A stretch of 64,000 nucleotides of DNA from CAVVTR01 sp963751245 (lineage in GTDB: Bacteria > Acidobacteriota > Thermoanaerobaculia > Thermoanaerobaculales > Thermoanaerobaculaceae): assembly GCA_963751245.1 (NCBI GenBank), contig CAVVTR010000006.1, forward strand, positions 248,001 to 312,000, in the 5' to 3' direction. The notes under the pieces are model-generated. The model made no database searches, had not been told where the DNA came from, and worked only from the letters and a program-made list of their open reading frames with translations. Position numbers and translations under genes: made by a program. Shown here in pieces: positions 26,017 through 33,603 of this stretch (the stretch's first letter is position 1; each line of letters opens with the position of its first letter).

Positions 26017-27314
26017 GCGGCTCCGACCACCCCCGCTCCGCGGCGCTCTACGAGCGGGCGTGCGCCGTCCTCCCCGCCGGGGTGAGCTCGCCCGTGCGCG
26101 CCTTCCGGGCGGTGGGCGGCACGCCCCTGTTCTACCGCGAGGCGCACGGCAGCCGTTTCACCGACGAGGACGGGAACACCTTCATCGACTTCGTCATGTC
26201 CTGGGGACCGCTGATCCTCGGCCACGCCCACCCCGCGGTCGTCGAGGCGGTGAGCGCCGCCGCCGCCCGGGGGCTCTCCTTCGGCGCCCCGTGCCGGGAC
26301 GAGGTCGAGCTCGCCGAGACCGTTGTCGCCTCCTACCCGGGCTGCGACATGGTACGGTTCGTCTCCTCGGGCACCGAGGCCGTCATGTCCGCCATCCGCC
26401 TCGCCCGCGGCGCCACCGGACGGCCGCGCATCCTCAAGTTCGACGGCTGCTACCACGGCCACGGGGACTCCCTCCTGGTCAAGGCCGGCTCGGGGCTCGC
26501 CACCTTCGGGGCGCCCTCCTCCGCCGGCGTCCCCGCCGCCCTCGCCGAGCTCACCTCGGTCGCGCCGCTGGACGACGAGGCGGCCGTGGAAGCCGTCTTC
26601 AGCCGCTTCGGCCGGGAGATCGCCGCGGTCATCATCGAGCCCGTCCCGGCCAACGCCGGCCTGCTGCTGCAGCGCCCCGACTTCCTCCTCCGGCTCGCCC
26701 GGCTCGCCCGCTCCCACGGCGCGCTGCTCATCTTCGACGAGGTCATCTCCGGCTTCCGCCTGGGCGGTGGAGGCGCGGCCTCCCTGCTCGGCATCACCCC
26801 GGACCTGGCCACCTTCGGCAAGGTCATTGGCGGCGGCATGCCCGTCGGAGCCTACGGCGGGCGCCGCGAGCTCATGGAGCAGATCGCCCCGCTGGGCCCC
26901 GTCTACCAGGCCGGTACCCTCTCCGGCAACCCCACCGCCATGGCGGCAGGGCTCGCCACCCTGCGGGTGCTCTCGGCCGAGGACGCGTGGACGCGCCTGG
27001 AGACCCTGGGCGGCCAGCTCGGCGCCGCCGTCGACGACGCCATCCGGCGCCTCGGCGTGCCGGCCTCCTTCGTCCGCGAGGGGTCGCTGTTCTGGCTCTC
27101 GCTCCAGGAGGGCGCCGCGCCGCGGCGGTTCGACGCCATCGAGGCCGCGGCCGCAAAGCGCTACGCGCGCTTCCACGGCGCCTGCCTGCGCCGCGGCGTC
27201 TACCTGGCGCCCTCGGCTTTCGAGGTGGGCTTCCTCTCGACGGCCCACACCGACGACGACGTTGCCGTCACGGCGAGGGCGCTGGAGCAGGCCCTCGCGG
27301 AGGCCTACCGGTGA
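26013..27314 (+). CDS. hemL: Glutamate-1-semialdehyde 2,1-aminomutase
   Basis: A 433-residue fold-type I PLP enzyme forming 5-aminolevulinate. The PLP lysine is Lys270 in TFGKVIGGGMPVGAYGG, with FVSSGTEAVMSAIRLAR and DEVISGFR upstream. The GTG at 26013 forms a GTGA overlap with hemB and sits behind GGGAGGGG. A GTG two codons upstream is also possible. Together with hemA it confirms the C5 pathway. Confidence 0.95.
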   Translation: MSGSDHPRSAALYERACAVLPAGVSSPVRAFRAVGGTPLFYREAHGSRFTDEDGNTFIDFVMSWGPLILGHAHPAVVEAVSAAAARGLSFGAPCRDEVELAETVVASYPGCDMVRFVSSGTEAVMSAIRLARGATGRPRILKFDGCYHGHGDSLLVKAGSGLATFGAPSSAGVPAALAELTSVAPLDDEAAVEAVFSRFGREIAAVIIEPVPANAGLLLQRPDFLLRLARLARSHGALLIFDEVISGFRLGGGGAASLLGITPDLATFGKVIGGGMPVGAYGGRRELMEQIAPLGPVYQAGTLSGNPTAMAAGLATLRVLSAEDAWTRLETLGGQLGAAVDDAIRRLGVPASFVREGSLFWLSLQEGAAPRRFDAIEAAAAKRYARFHGACLRRGVYLAPSAFEVGFLSTAHTDDDVAVTARALEQALAEAYR

Positions 27315-28326
27315 GCGGCGTCCCCTTCCTCGACGCCTGCGCCGGCCGGCCGGTGGCCCGCCCGCCGGTCTGGGTGATGCGCCAGGCCGGACGCTACCTC
27401 CCCGAGTACCGCCGCACCCGCGAGCGGGCCGGGTCGTTCCTGGCGCTGTGCCGCAACCCCGAGCTCGCCGCCGAGGTGACGCTGCAGCCCATCCGGCGGT
27501 TCGGCTTCGACGCGGCCATCATCTTCTCGGACATCCTGCTGCCGCTGTCGGCGCTGGGCGTCGACTTCGCGTTCCCCGACGAAGGCGGTCCGCGCCTCTC
27601 CGCGCCCCTCGCCCGTCCGTCGGACTGGGAGCGGCTGTCGCCCGAGGGCGGCGACACCCTGGACTTCGTCGCGGAGGCCATCGCGAAGGTGCGCGCGGCG
27701 CTGCCCGGCGAGGTGGCTCTCATCGGCTTCTCCGGCGCCCCGTGGACCCTGGCCAGCTACCTGGTGGAGGGGGGACCTCCCGCGACCACGCCGCGGTCAA
27801 GGCCGCGCTCCTGGCCGATCCCGAACGCTTCGGCGCGCTCCTCGACACCCTCGCCGGCGCCATGGCCACCTACCTGCGAGGGCAGGTCGAGGCCGGCGCC
27901 CAGGCGGTCCAGGTCTTCGACTCCTGGGCCGGCGCGCTCTCCGCGGAGGACTACGCCGCCCACGTGGCGCCCTCCCTCGCCCGGCTCCTCGGGCGCCTCG
28001 AAGGCACCGTTCCGAGGATCGTGTACGCCGGCGGCGGCGCCCACCTTCTCGGCGTCCTGGCGACCCTGCCCTGCGAGGTGATCGGCGTGGACTGGCGCAC
28101 CCCGCTCGATGTCGCCGCCGCGGCGCTCGCCGGCAAGACGGTCCAGGGCAACCTGGATCCCGCCGCCATGCTCGCCGGCCCCGGGGTGGTCCGGCGGGAG
28201 GCGGCGCGCATGCTCGCAACGGCCCCCGCCCGCGGCTACGTCGCGAACCTCGGGCACGGGATCCTTCCGGGCACGCCGGTGGAGTCGGTGGACGCGCTGC
28301 TGGCCTCCGTCAGGGGGAGCTCGTGA
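27311..28326 (+). CDS. hemE: Uroporphyrinogen decarboxylase, apparent -1 frameshift
   Basis: The N-terminal half (MRQAGRYLPEYR, FDAAIIFSDILLP, GFSGAPWTLASYLVEGG) reads in one frame to about 27774. From there the C-terminal half (DHAAVKAALLADPERF, VQVFDSWAGAL, GVDWRTPLD, NLDPAAM, GHGILPGTP) continues in the next frame to 28326. The switch falls on a run of six G at 27769-27774. Seven G would restore VEGGTSRDHAAVK, as in the family. Combined length is about 338 residues, normal for HemE. Start is GTG overlapping hemL. It is probably a homopolymer error in an intact gene; a real mutation cannot be excluded. Confidence 0.88.
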
Positions 28327-29734
28327 TGCCGGCAGACAACCGCGTCCCCGAGGTGGACTTCGCGAGCGTGACGCCGGAGCTCCTGCAGCGCTACGACCGT
28401 CCGGGGCCCCGCTACACCTCCTATCCGACGGCGCCGCAGTTCCACACCGGCTTCACCGCCGACGACTACGAGGCCGCCCTCGCCCGCGCCTCCGAGCGCG
28501 TGGGCGATCCGCTGTCCCTCTACGTCCACATCCCGTTCTGCGAGGCCCGGTGCAGCTACTGCGGGTGCAGCGTCGTCATCTCCCCGCACCGCGGCCCCGA
28601 GGAGCGCTACCTCGAGGCCATCGAGGGCGAGCTCGCGATGGTCGCCGGCCGGCTGGGCGCGCGCCGCACCCTCAACCAGCTTCATTGGGGGGCGGCACGC
28701 CGACGTTCCTCACCCCGGACCAGACGCGCCGGCTCTTCCGCGCCATCGGCCGGCACTTCCGGCTCGCGCCCGGCGCCGAGGTGGCCATCGAGGTCGATCC
28801 CTGCGTGACCTGCGACGAGCACCTGGAGGCCCTGAGGGAGCTCGGCTTCAACCGCATCTCCCTCGGCGTGCAGGACCTCGATCCCCGCGTGCAGGAGGCG
28901 GTGAAGAGGGTCCAGCCTCTCGAGCTCACCGCCCACATGGTGGACCGGGCGCGGGAGCTGGGCTTCGCGAGCGTGAACGTCGACCTGATCTACGGGCTCC
29001 CCTACCAGACGGCGGACAGCTTCGCGGGCACCGTCGACCGCATCGTGGAGCGGCTCTCGCCGGACCGGGTGGCGGTCTTCTCCTACGCCCACGTGCCCTG
29101 GATCAAGCCGCACCAGAAGACGCTGGAAGGCATGCCCCGGCCGCTGGGGTGGGAGAAGTTCCGCATCTTCGCGGCCGCCGCCGAGCGGTTCCTGGCCGCG
29201 GGGTACCGTTTCATCGGCATGGATCACTTCGCCAAGCCCGGCGACGAGCTCACCCGTGCCCTCGACGCCGGCACGCTGCACCGCAACTTCATGGGCTACA
29301 CGGTGCAGCCCGCCACCGACCAGATCGGCGTCGGCGTGACCTCCATCGGCGACATCGCCGGCGCGTACGTCCAGAACGAGAAGAACCTCGGGCGCTACGA
29401 GCGGACCGTCGCCGCGGGGCGGCTCCCCGTCGAGCGCGGCGTCCTGCGCACCCCGGAGGACGAGCTCCGCGGCGCCGTGATCCGGCGCCTGATCTCCGCC
29501 TTCCGCCTCGACTTCGGCTGGGTGCGGAGCCGCTTCGGCGAGGACGCGGCCACGCTGTTCGCTCCGGAGCTCGAGACCCTGCGCGCCTTCGAGAGCGACG
29601 GCCTCGTCTCCGTGACCGGCGACGGCGTCACCGTCCTGCCCCGCGGGCGCGTCTTCATCCGGAACATCTGCATGCCCTTCGACACGTACCTGCGACGTGA
29701 CACCGGAAAGCCGCTGTACTCTCGTACGATCTGA
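28323..29734 (+). CDS. hemN: Oxygen-independent coproporphyrinogen III dehydrogenase, apparent -1 frameshift
   Basis: A radical-SAM HemN. The N-terminal part has RYTSYPTAPQFH and the 4Fe-4S/SAM motif FCEARCSYCGC near residue 72. Reading then shifts frame at a run of six G (28687-28692): seven G would give LHWGGGTPTFLTPDQ. The remaining part (FNRISLGVQDLDP, NVDLIYGLPYQT, YAHVPWIKPHQKTLEGM) runs to 29734 and has the normal HemN end. Total length is about 470. The GTG at 28323, or the ATG at 28326, overlaps the hemE stop. HemN implies anaerobic capability. Confidence 0.88.
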
Positions 29735-29784
29735 GCCGGGCCCCGGACCCTCCGCCCACCCCGGCGGCCCGTGAGGAGCGCGTC

Positions 29785-31146
29785 ATGCACGATCTGGTCA
29801 TCTGCGGCGGCGGCATCTCCGGCCTGGCCCTCGCCCACTTCGCCCTCCGCGAGGGTCTGGAGGATCTCGCGGTCCTGGAGGCCGCGCCCCGCCCCGGAGG
29901 CAAGGTCCAGACCGACTGGGTGGACGGCTGGTGCTGCGAGTGGGGCCCTCAGGGCTTCCTCGACAACGTGCCGGACACCCTGGAGCTGGTCGGGCAGCTC
30001 GGCCTGTCCGGCGAGCTCGTCCGCGCCGCCGACACCGCCGGGGACCGGTTCATCATGCGCAAGGGCCGCCTCCGGCGGGTGCCGGTGACCCCCCCGTCGT
30101 TCCTGGCCTCCGACGTGCTCCCCCTCTCCGGCAAGCTCCGGCTCCTCCTGGAGCCGCTCATGGGCCCGGGCGCCGAGGAGGAGTCGGTCCTCGACTTCGC
30201 CAGCCGGCGCATCGGCCGGCAGGCGGCGACAGTGCTCGTGGACGCCATGGTGACCGGCGTCTACGCGGGCGACCCCGCGCTACTGTCCCTGCCCGCCACG
30301 TTCCCGAAGATGCGCGCCATGGAGCGCGCCCACGGCTCCCTGACCCGCGCCATGATCGCCCGGCGGCGCTCCGGCGCCGGCGGCGGGCCGGCCGGGCCCG
30401 GCGGCACCCTGACGACGTTCCGCGCCGGCATGCAGCAGCTCACCGACACCCTCGCGTCCGAGCTCGGCCCCCGGCTGCGCCTCGCCTCCCCCGTGCGGGA
30501 GGTCCGGACGCGCCCGGAGGGCGGCTTCGCCGTCATCCTCGCGGGCGGCGGGACCGTCGAGGCGAGGCGGGTCGCCGTGGCCGTCCTGCCCGGCGCCGCG
30601 GCCCGCATCCTCGCCGGGCTCCTGACGCCCGAGGCGCTGCAGGCCCTCGAGGACATCCCCACCGTGAGGGTCGCCGTTGTCATGACCGGCTATGCTTCCC
30701 GCGACCCGTTCCGGCACCCTGCGCGGGGGTTCGGGTTCCTCGTCCCGGGACGGGAGAGGCGCGACATCCTCGGCACGATCTTCTGCGATTCGACGTTTCC
30801 CGGTCAGGCCCCGGCCGGCGCCACCCTCCTCCGGACCCTCGTCGGCGGCGCGCGCAACGGCGGCCTCGTCGACCTCGCCGACGGCGACCTGCTGTCGCTG
30901 GTGCGGCGGGAGCTCGACGCCGCCCTGGGGGGCGACCCGGCGCCCGACTTCGTCCGGATCATGCGGCACGACGTCGCCATTCCGCAGTACACGCTGGGCC
31001 ACCTCGACCGGCTCGCCGCCATCAGGACCGCGGCCGCGCGGTGGCCGGGCCTGGTCCTGGCCGGCAACGGCTACCGGGGGATCGCCCTCAACGCGTGCGT
31101 GACCGAGGCCCGGAGCGCCGCCGCAGACCTGGCTGCTTCGCGCTGA
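29785..31146 (+). CDS. hemY: Protoporphyrinogen/coproporphyrinogen oxidase, HemY type
   Basis: A 453-residue FAD enzyme with the dinucleotide motif ICGGGISGLALA at the N-terminus, EAAPRPGGKVQTDW, and the C-terminal FAD motif LVLAGNGYRGIALNACVTEA. It oxidises proto- or coproporphyrinogen using oxygen. HemY next to anaerobic HemN gives a mixed aerobic/anaerobic pathway. GAGGAG precedes the ATG. Its last 59 bp overlap the convergent Fur-family gene. No ferrochelatase gene follows in this operon. Confidence 0.92.
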   Translation: MHDLVICGGGISGLALAHFALREGLEDLAVLEAAPRPGGKVQTDWVDGWCCEWGPQGFLDNVPDTLELVGQLGLSGELVRAADTAGDRFIMRKGRLRRVPVTPPSFLASDVLPLSGKLRLLLEPLMGPGAEEESVLDFASRRIGRQAATVLVDAMVTGVYAGDPALLSLPATFPKMRAMERAHGSLTRAMIARRRSGAGGGPAGPGGTLTTFRAGMQQLTDTLASELGPRLRLASPVREVRTRPEGGFAVILAGGGTVEARRVAVAVLPGAAARILAGLLTPEALQALEDIPTVRVAVVMTGYASRDPFRHPARGFGFLVPGRERRDILGTIFCDSTFPGQAPAGATLLRTLVGGARNGGLVDLADGDLLSLVRRELDAALGGDPAPDFVRIMRHDVAIPQYTLGHLDRLAAIRTAAARWPGLVLAGNGYRGIALNACVTEARSAAADLAASR

Positions 31147-31636
31147 CCTGCCCGTCGCCGTTGCCCCGCTGACAGGCCGGGCACAGGCCGGACAGCTGGA
31201 TCTCGGCGTCGAGGAGGAGGTAGCCGCTCTGCTCGACGACCTCCTTCGGCACCTCGAGGTCGAGCCCCGGGCCCACCAGGTCCACGATCGTGCCGCACTG
31301 CACGCATCGCAGGTGATGGTGCCGCACGATTCCGGCGTCGAAGCGCGCCTTCCCGTCCGGAGTGGCCACCGGACGCGCCAGCCCCAGCCGCGAGAAGATG
31401 TGCAGGTTCTTGTAGACGGTGGCGAGCGACAGCTCGGGCAGGTGCTCCCGCAGCCTCAGGTGGAGCTCCTCGGCGGTGGGGTGGTCCCGGCAGGCCGCGA
31501 GCTCCTGGAAGATGACTCGGCGCTGGGCGGTGAGGGCGTACCCCGCCTCCTCCAGCGTGGCGCGGAGCCGTTCGCGGATCTGCTCGGGGGTCTGCTCCAG
31601 GTGGCTCGAGTGCTTGGCCGAAACGATCTTCAGCAT
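31088..31636 (-). CDS. Fur/PerR-family transcriptional regulator
   Basis: A 182-residue Fur-family repressor. The winged-helix part has HPTAEELHLRLREHLPELSLATVYKNL. The metal region has HHHLRCVQCGTIVDL, and a second CPAC pair near the end completes the structural zinc site. Fur and PerR are hard to separate; the Asp of the RFDAGIVRHHHL segment is compatible with PerR-like sensing. The C-terminal 20 residues are basic and unusual. It sits tail-to-tail with hemY, so heme or peroxide-linked control of that operon is plausible. A promoter lies directly before the ATG. Confidence 0.9.
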   Translation of the reverse strand: MLKIVSAKHSSHLEQTPEQIRERLRATLEEAGYALTAQRRVIFQELAACRDHPTAEELHLRLREHLPELSLATVYKNLHIFSRLGLARPVATPDGKARFDAGIVRHHHLRCVQCGTIVDLVGPGLDLEVPKEVVEQSGYLLLDAEIQLSGLCPACQRGNGDGQVSAKQPGLRRRSGPRSRTR

Positions 31637-32325
31637 CTCAACGAACTATTCTCCTTCTCAGCATCCTTGTCAACCCCGCCCCGCAGGCCCCCGGGGGCAC
31701 GGACCGCGGCCGCCACGATGGTATCCCCGACTCCCGCGCCCGCCGCCTCGAGCCCCGCCAGCACCGCGGCCTCGGCGTCGTCCGGGTCGACGTCGACCGT
31801 CGCTGCCGCCGCGACCGCCGGGGCGGAGCCGATGAAGTTGAGCCGGCACGCCGGCACCACGACCTCGCCGTAGCGGCCCGGCACCCCCTGGACCCGGCAC
31901 GCCAGCGGACGCCACCGGTACAGCAGGCACGCGCCGCTCTCCGGGTCCAGAACCGGGCACGGCTCCTCCCCGAACGCCTCGAAGAACGTCTCCCTCGCCG
32001 CCTCGTCGCCGCCGAGGCGCCCCCCCTCTCCCGGGAACGACCTCCGCATGCGGGACCACGACGCCCCCGCCCTCCGCCGCAGCGCCCGCGCGGCCGGCGC
32101 GTCCATCGCGGCCAGCCGCCGCAGCCCCCGCTCGAGCCTCCACCCGTCCGCCGCCGAGATCTCGAACGGACCGATGCAGCACGCCGTGCACCCCCGTCTG
32201 CACGCCACCGCGGCCCCGGCGCGCGCGACCGCCCTCGCGCAGGCGGCGTCCACCGACGCCACCAGCCGGCGGTCCTCCAAGGCCGGCAGCCTCGAGGCCG
32301 CGCCCTGCCCGTTCCTCCTCGTCAC
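31630..32325 (-). CDS. YkgJ-family cysteine-cluster protein
   Basis: About 231 residues with the metal-cluster pattern of the YkgJ/UPF0153 family: CRRGCTACC, then CPVLDPESGACLLYRWRPLACRVQG. Such proteins are thought to bind zinc or an Fe-S cluster; function is unknown. The start is taken as GTG giving VTRRNGQGAAS. The longer frame reaches into the kdsD promoter. The stop overlaps the Fur-family ATG by 7 bp, so the two are probably co-transcribed. Confidence 0.83.
   Translation of the reverse strand: MTRRNGQGAASRLPALEDRRLVASVDAACARAVARAGAAVACRRGCTACCIGPFEISAADGWRLERGLRRLAAMDAPAARALRRRAGASWSRMRRSFPGEGGRLGGDEAARETFFEAFGEEPCPVLDPESGACLLYRWRPLACRVQGVPGRYGEVVVPACRLNFIGSAPAVAAAATVDVDPDDAEAAVLAGLEAAGAGVGDTIVAAAVRAPGGLRGGVDKDAEKENSSLRC
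31645..31673 (-). promoter_or_regulatory. Candidate promoter of the Fur-family gene
   Basis: Minus strand: TTGACA (31673-31668), 17-bp spacer, AATAGT (31650-31645). The ATG at 31636 begins eight bases after the -10, so transcription would start at or next to the start codon. It lies within the last codons of the YkgJ gene. Confidence 0.5.
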
Positions 32326-32453
32326 GCGCGGCAGTCTACCCCCCTCTCCCGTTCCGGGCGTCCCGGCCCGTCGCCCCGCGGGCCCTCGCACCCGCCGCCG
32401 GGCGGTGCCGGCGGAAGACGCTAGAATGGCGTGTCTGCTGGATGGGAGTGGCC

Positions 32454-33410
32454 ATGTCTCTCGACCTTGCACGGCAGGTGCTGACCACCGAAGCCGAAGC
32501 GATCATCACGACCCGTGATCGTCTGGACGCCGCCTTCATCGCGGCCGTCGAGCTCGTCGTCTCCTGCCGCGGAAGGGTGATCTGGACCGGCATGGGCAAG
32601 TCCGGGATCGTCTGCCGCAAGATCGCCGCCACCATGGCTTCCACCGGCACCCCGGCGCTCTTCCTGCACCCCGCGGAGGCCATCCACGGCGACCTCGGCA
32701 TGGTCTCGCCGGGCGACGTCGTGGTCGCCCTGTCGAACTCCGGCGAGACCGAGGAGATCCTCAGGCTCGTCGAGTACCTCAAGCGCCTCGGCACGTCCCT
32801 CGTGGCGATCACCTCCAACGCGGCCTCCAGCCTCGCCCGCAACGCCGACATCCACCTGGACCTGGGCGTGGACCGCGAGGCGTGCCCCCTGAACCTCGCC
32901 CCCACCGCCTCCACCACCGCTTCCATGGCCCTCGGTGACGCCCTGGCCGTCGTCGTGTCCGTGCGCAAGGGCTTTCAGCCCGAAGACTTCGCGCGCCTGC
33001 ACCCGGGCGGCAAGCTGGGGAAACGCCTCCTCACGGCCGGGGAGCTCGCCCACACCGGCGAGCAGGTGCCTCGCGTCGCCACCGACACCGCAATGAAGGA
33101 CGTCATCTACGAGATGTCCCGCAAGGGGCTCGGGCTCACCACGGTCCAGGACCGCGAGGGGCGCCTGCTCGGCGTCATCACCGACGGCGATCTCCGCCGG
33201 CTCATGGAGCGCGATCCCGACCCCCTCTCCCACACCGCCACGCAGGTGATGCACCAGGGCGGTGTGACGGTGCCGCCCGGCGTCCTCGCGACCCAGGCCC
33301 TCCGTCTGCTCGAGGAGCGCCGCATCACGTCGCTCATCGTCGTGGACGGCGAGGCCCGTGTGCTCGGCATCGTCCACCTCCACGACCTCTGGGGTGTGGG
33401 CCTGTTCTGA
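32454..33410 (+). CDS. kdsD: Arabinose-5-phosphate isomerase, KdsD/KpsF type
   Basis: A 318-residue enzyme converting ribulose-5-phosphate to arabinose-5-phosphate, the first Kdo step. Residues about 1-185 are a SIS domain (WTGMGKSGIVCRKIAATMAS, LSNSGETEEI, LHPGGKLGKRLL). Two CBS domains follow (about 205-318). The ATG at 32454 has GGGAG upstream. An in-frame ATG 12 bp earlier is less likely. A TAGAAT box at 32422-32427 may be the -10. No other Kdo genes adjoin. Confidence 0.94.
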   Translation: MSLDLARQVLTTEAEAIITTRDRLDAAFIAAVELVVSCRGRVIWTGMGKSGIVCRKIAATMASTGTPALFLHPAEAIHGDLGMVSPGDVVVALSNSGETEEILRLVEYLKRLGTSLVAITSNAASSLARNADIHLDLGVDREACPLNLAPTASTTASMALGDALAVVVSVRKGFQPEDFARLHPGGKLGKRLLTAGELAHTGEQVPRVATDTAMKDVIYEMSRKGLGLTTVQDREGRLLGVITDGDLRRLMERDPDPLSHTATQVMHQGGVTVPPGVLATQALRLLEERRITSLIVVDGEARVLGIVHLHDLWGVGLF

Positions 33411-33474
33411 CGCGCCGCAACGGGCCGCCCGGCCGCCGCGCGCGACGCCGGGGCCGCCGCGGAGCTCCGACCCC

Positions 33475-33503
33475 TTGTGATTCGCCGCGGACCCCGGCAA
33501 AAT
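33475..33503 (+). promoter_or_regulatory. Candidate promoter of fadN-fadA
   Basis: TTGTGA (33475-33480), 17-bp spacer, CAAAAT (33498-33503). The -10 overlaps the left arm of the palindromic operator at 33501-33518, the usual arrangement for repression by steric hindrance. Confidence 0.5.
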
Positions 33504-33518
33504 GAATGGTGGTTCATT
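33501..33518 (+). promoter_or_regulatory. Palindromic operator shared with the Fe-S oxidoreductase gene
   Basis: A perfect inverted repeat AATGAA-N6-TTCATT. An 18-bp copy identical at 17 positions lies in the same orientation before the gene starting at 48457. Its size and TGAAT...TTCA form are typical of TetR-type fatty-acid regulators. The regulator gene itself is not in this window. Confidence 0.7.
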
Positions 33519-33603
33519 CGTACCAGCGTCAGGTCAGGGCGGCGCCGGTCGCGCAGGGCGGCGACCGCCTCCACGTCATCAAGGATGTGAAGGGGGGTCC
33601 CTA

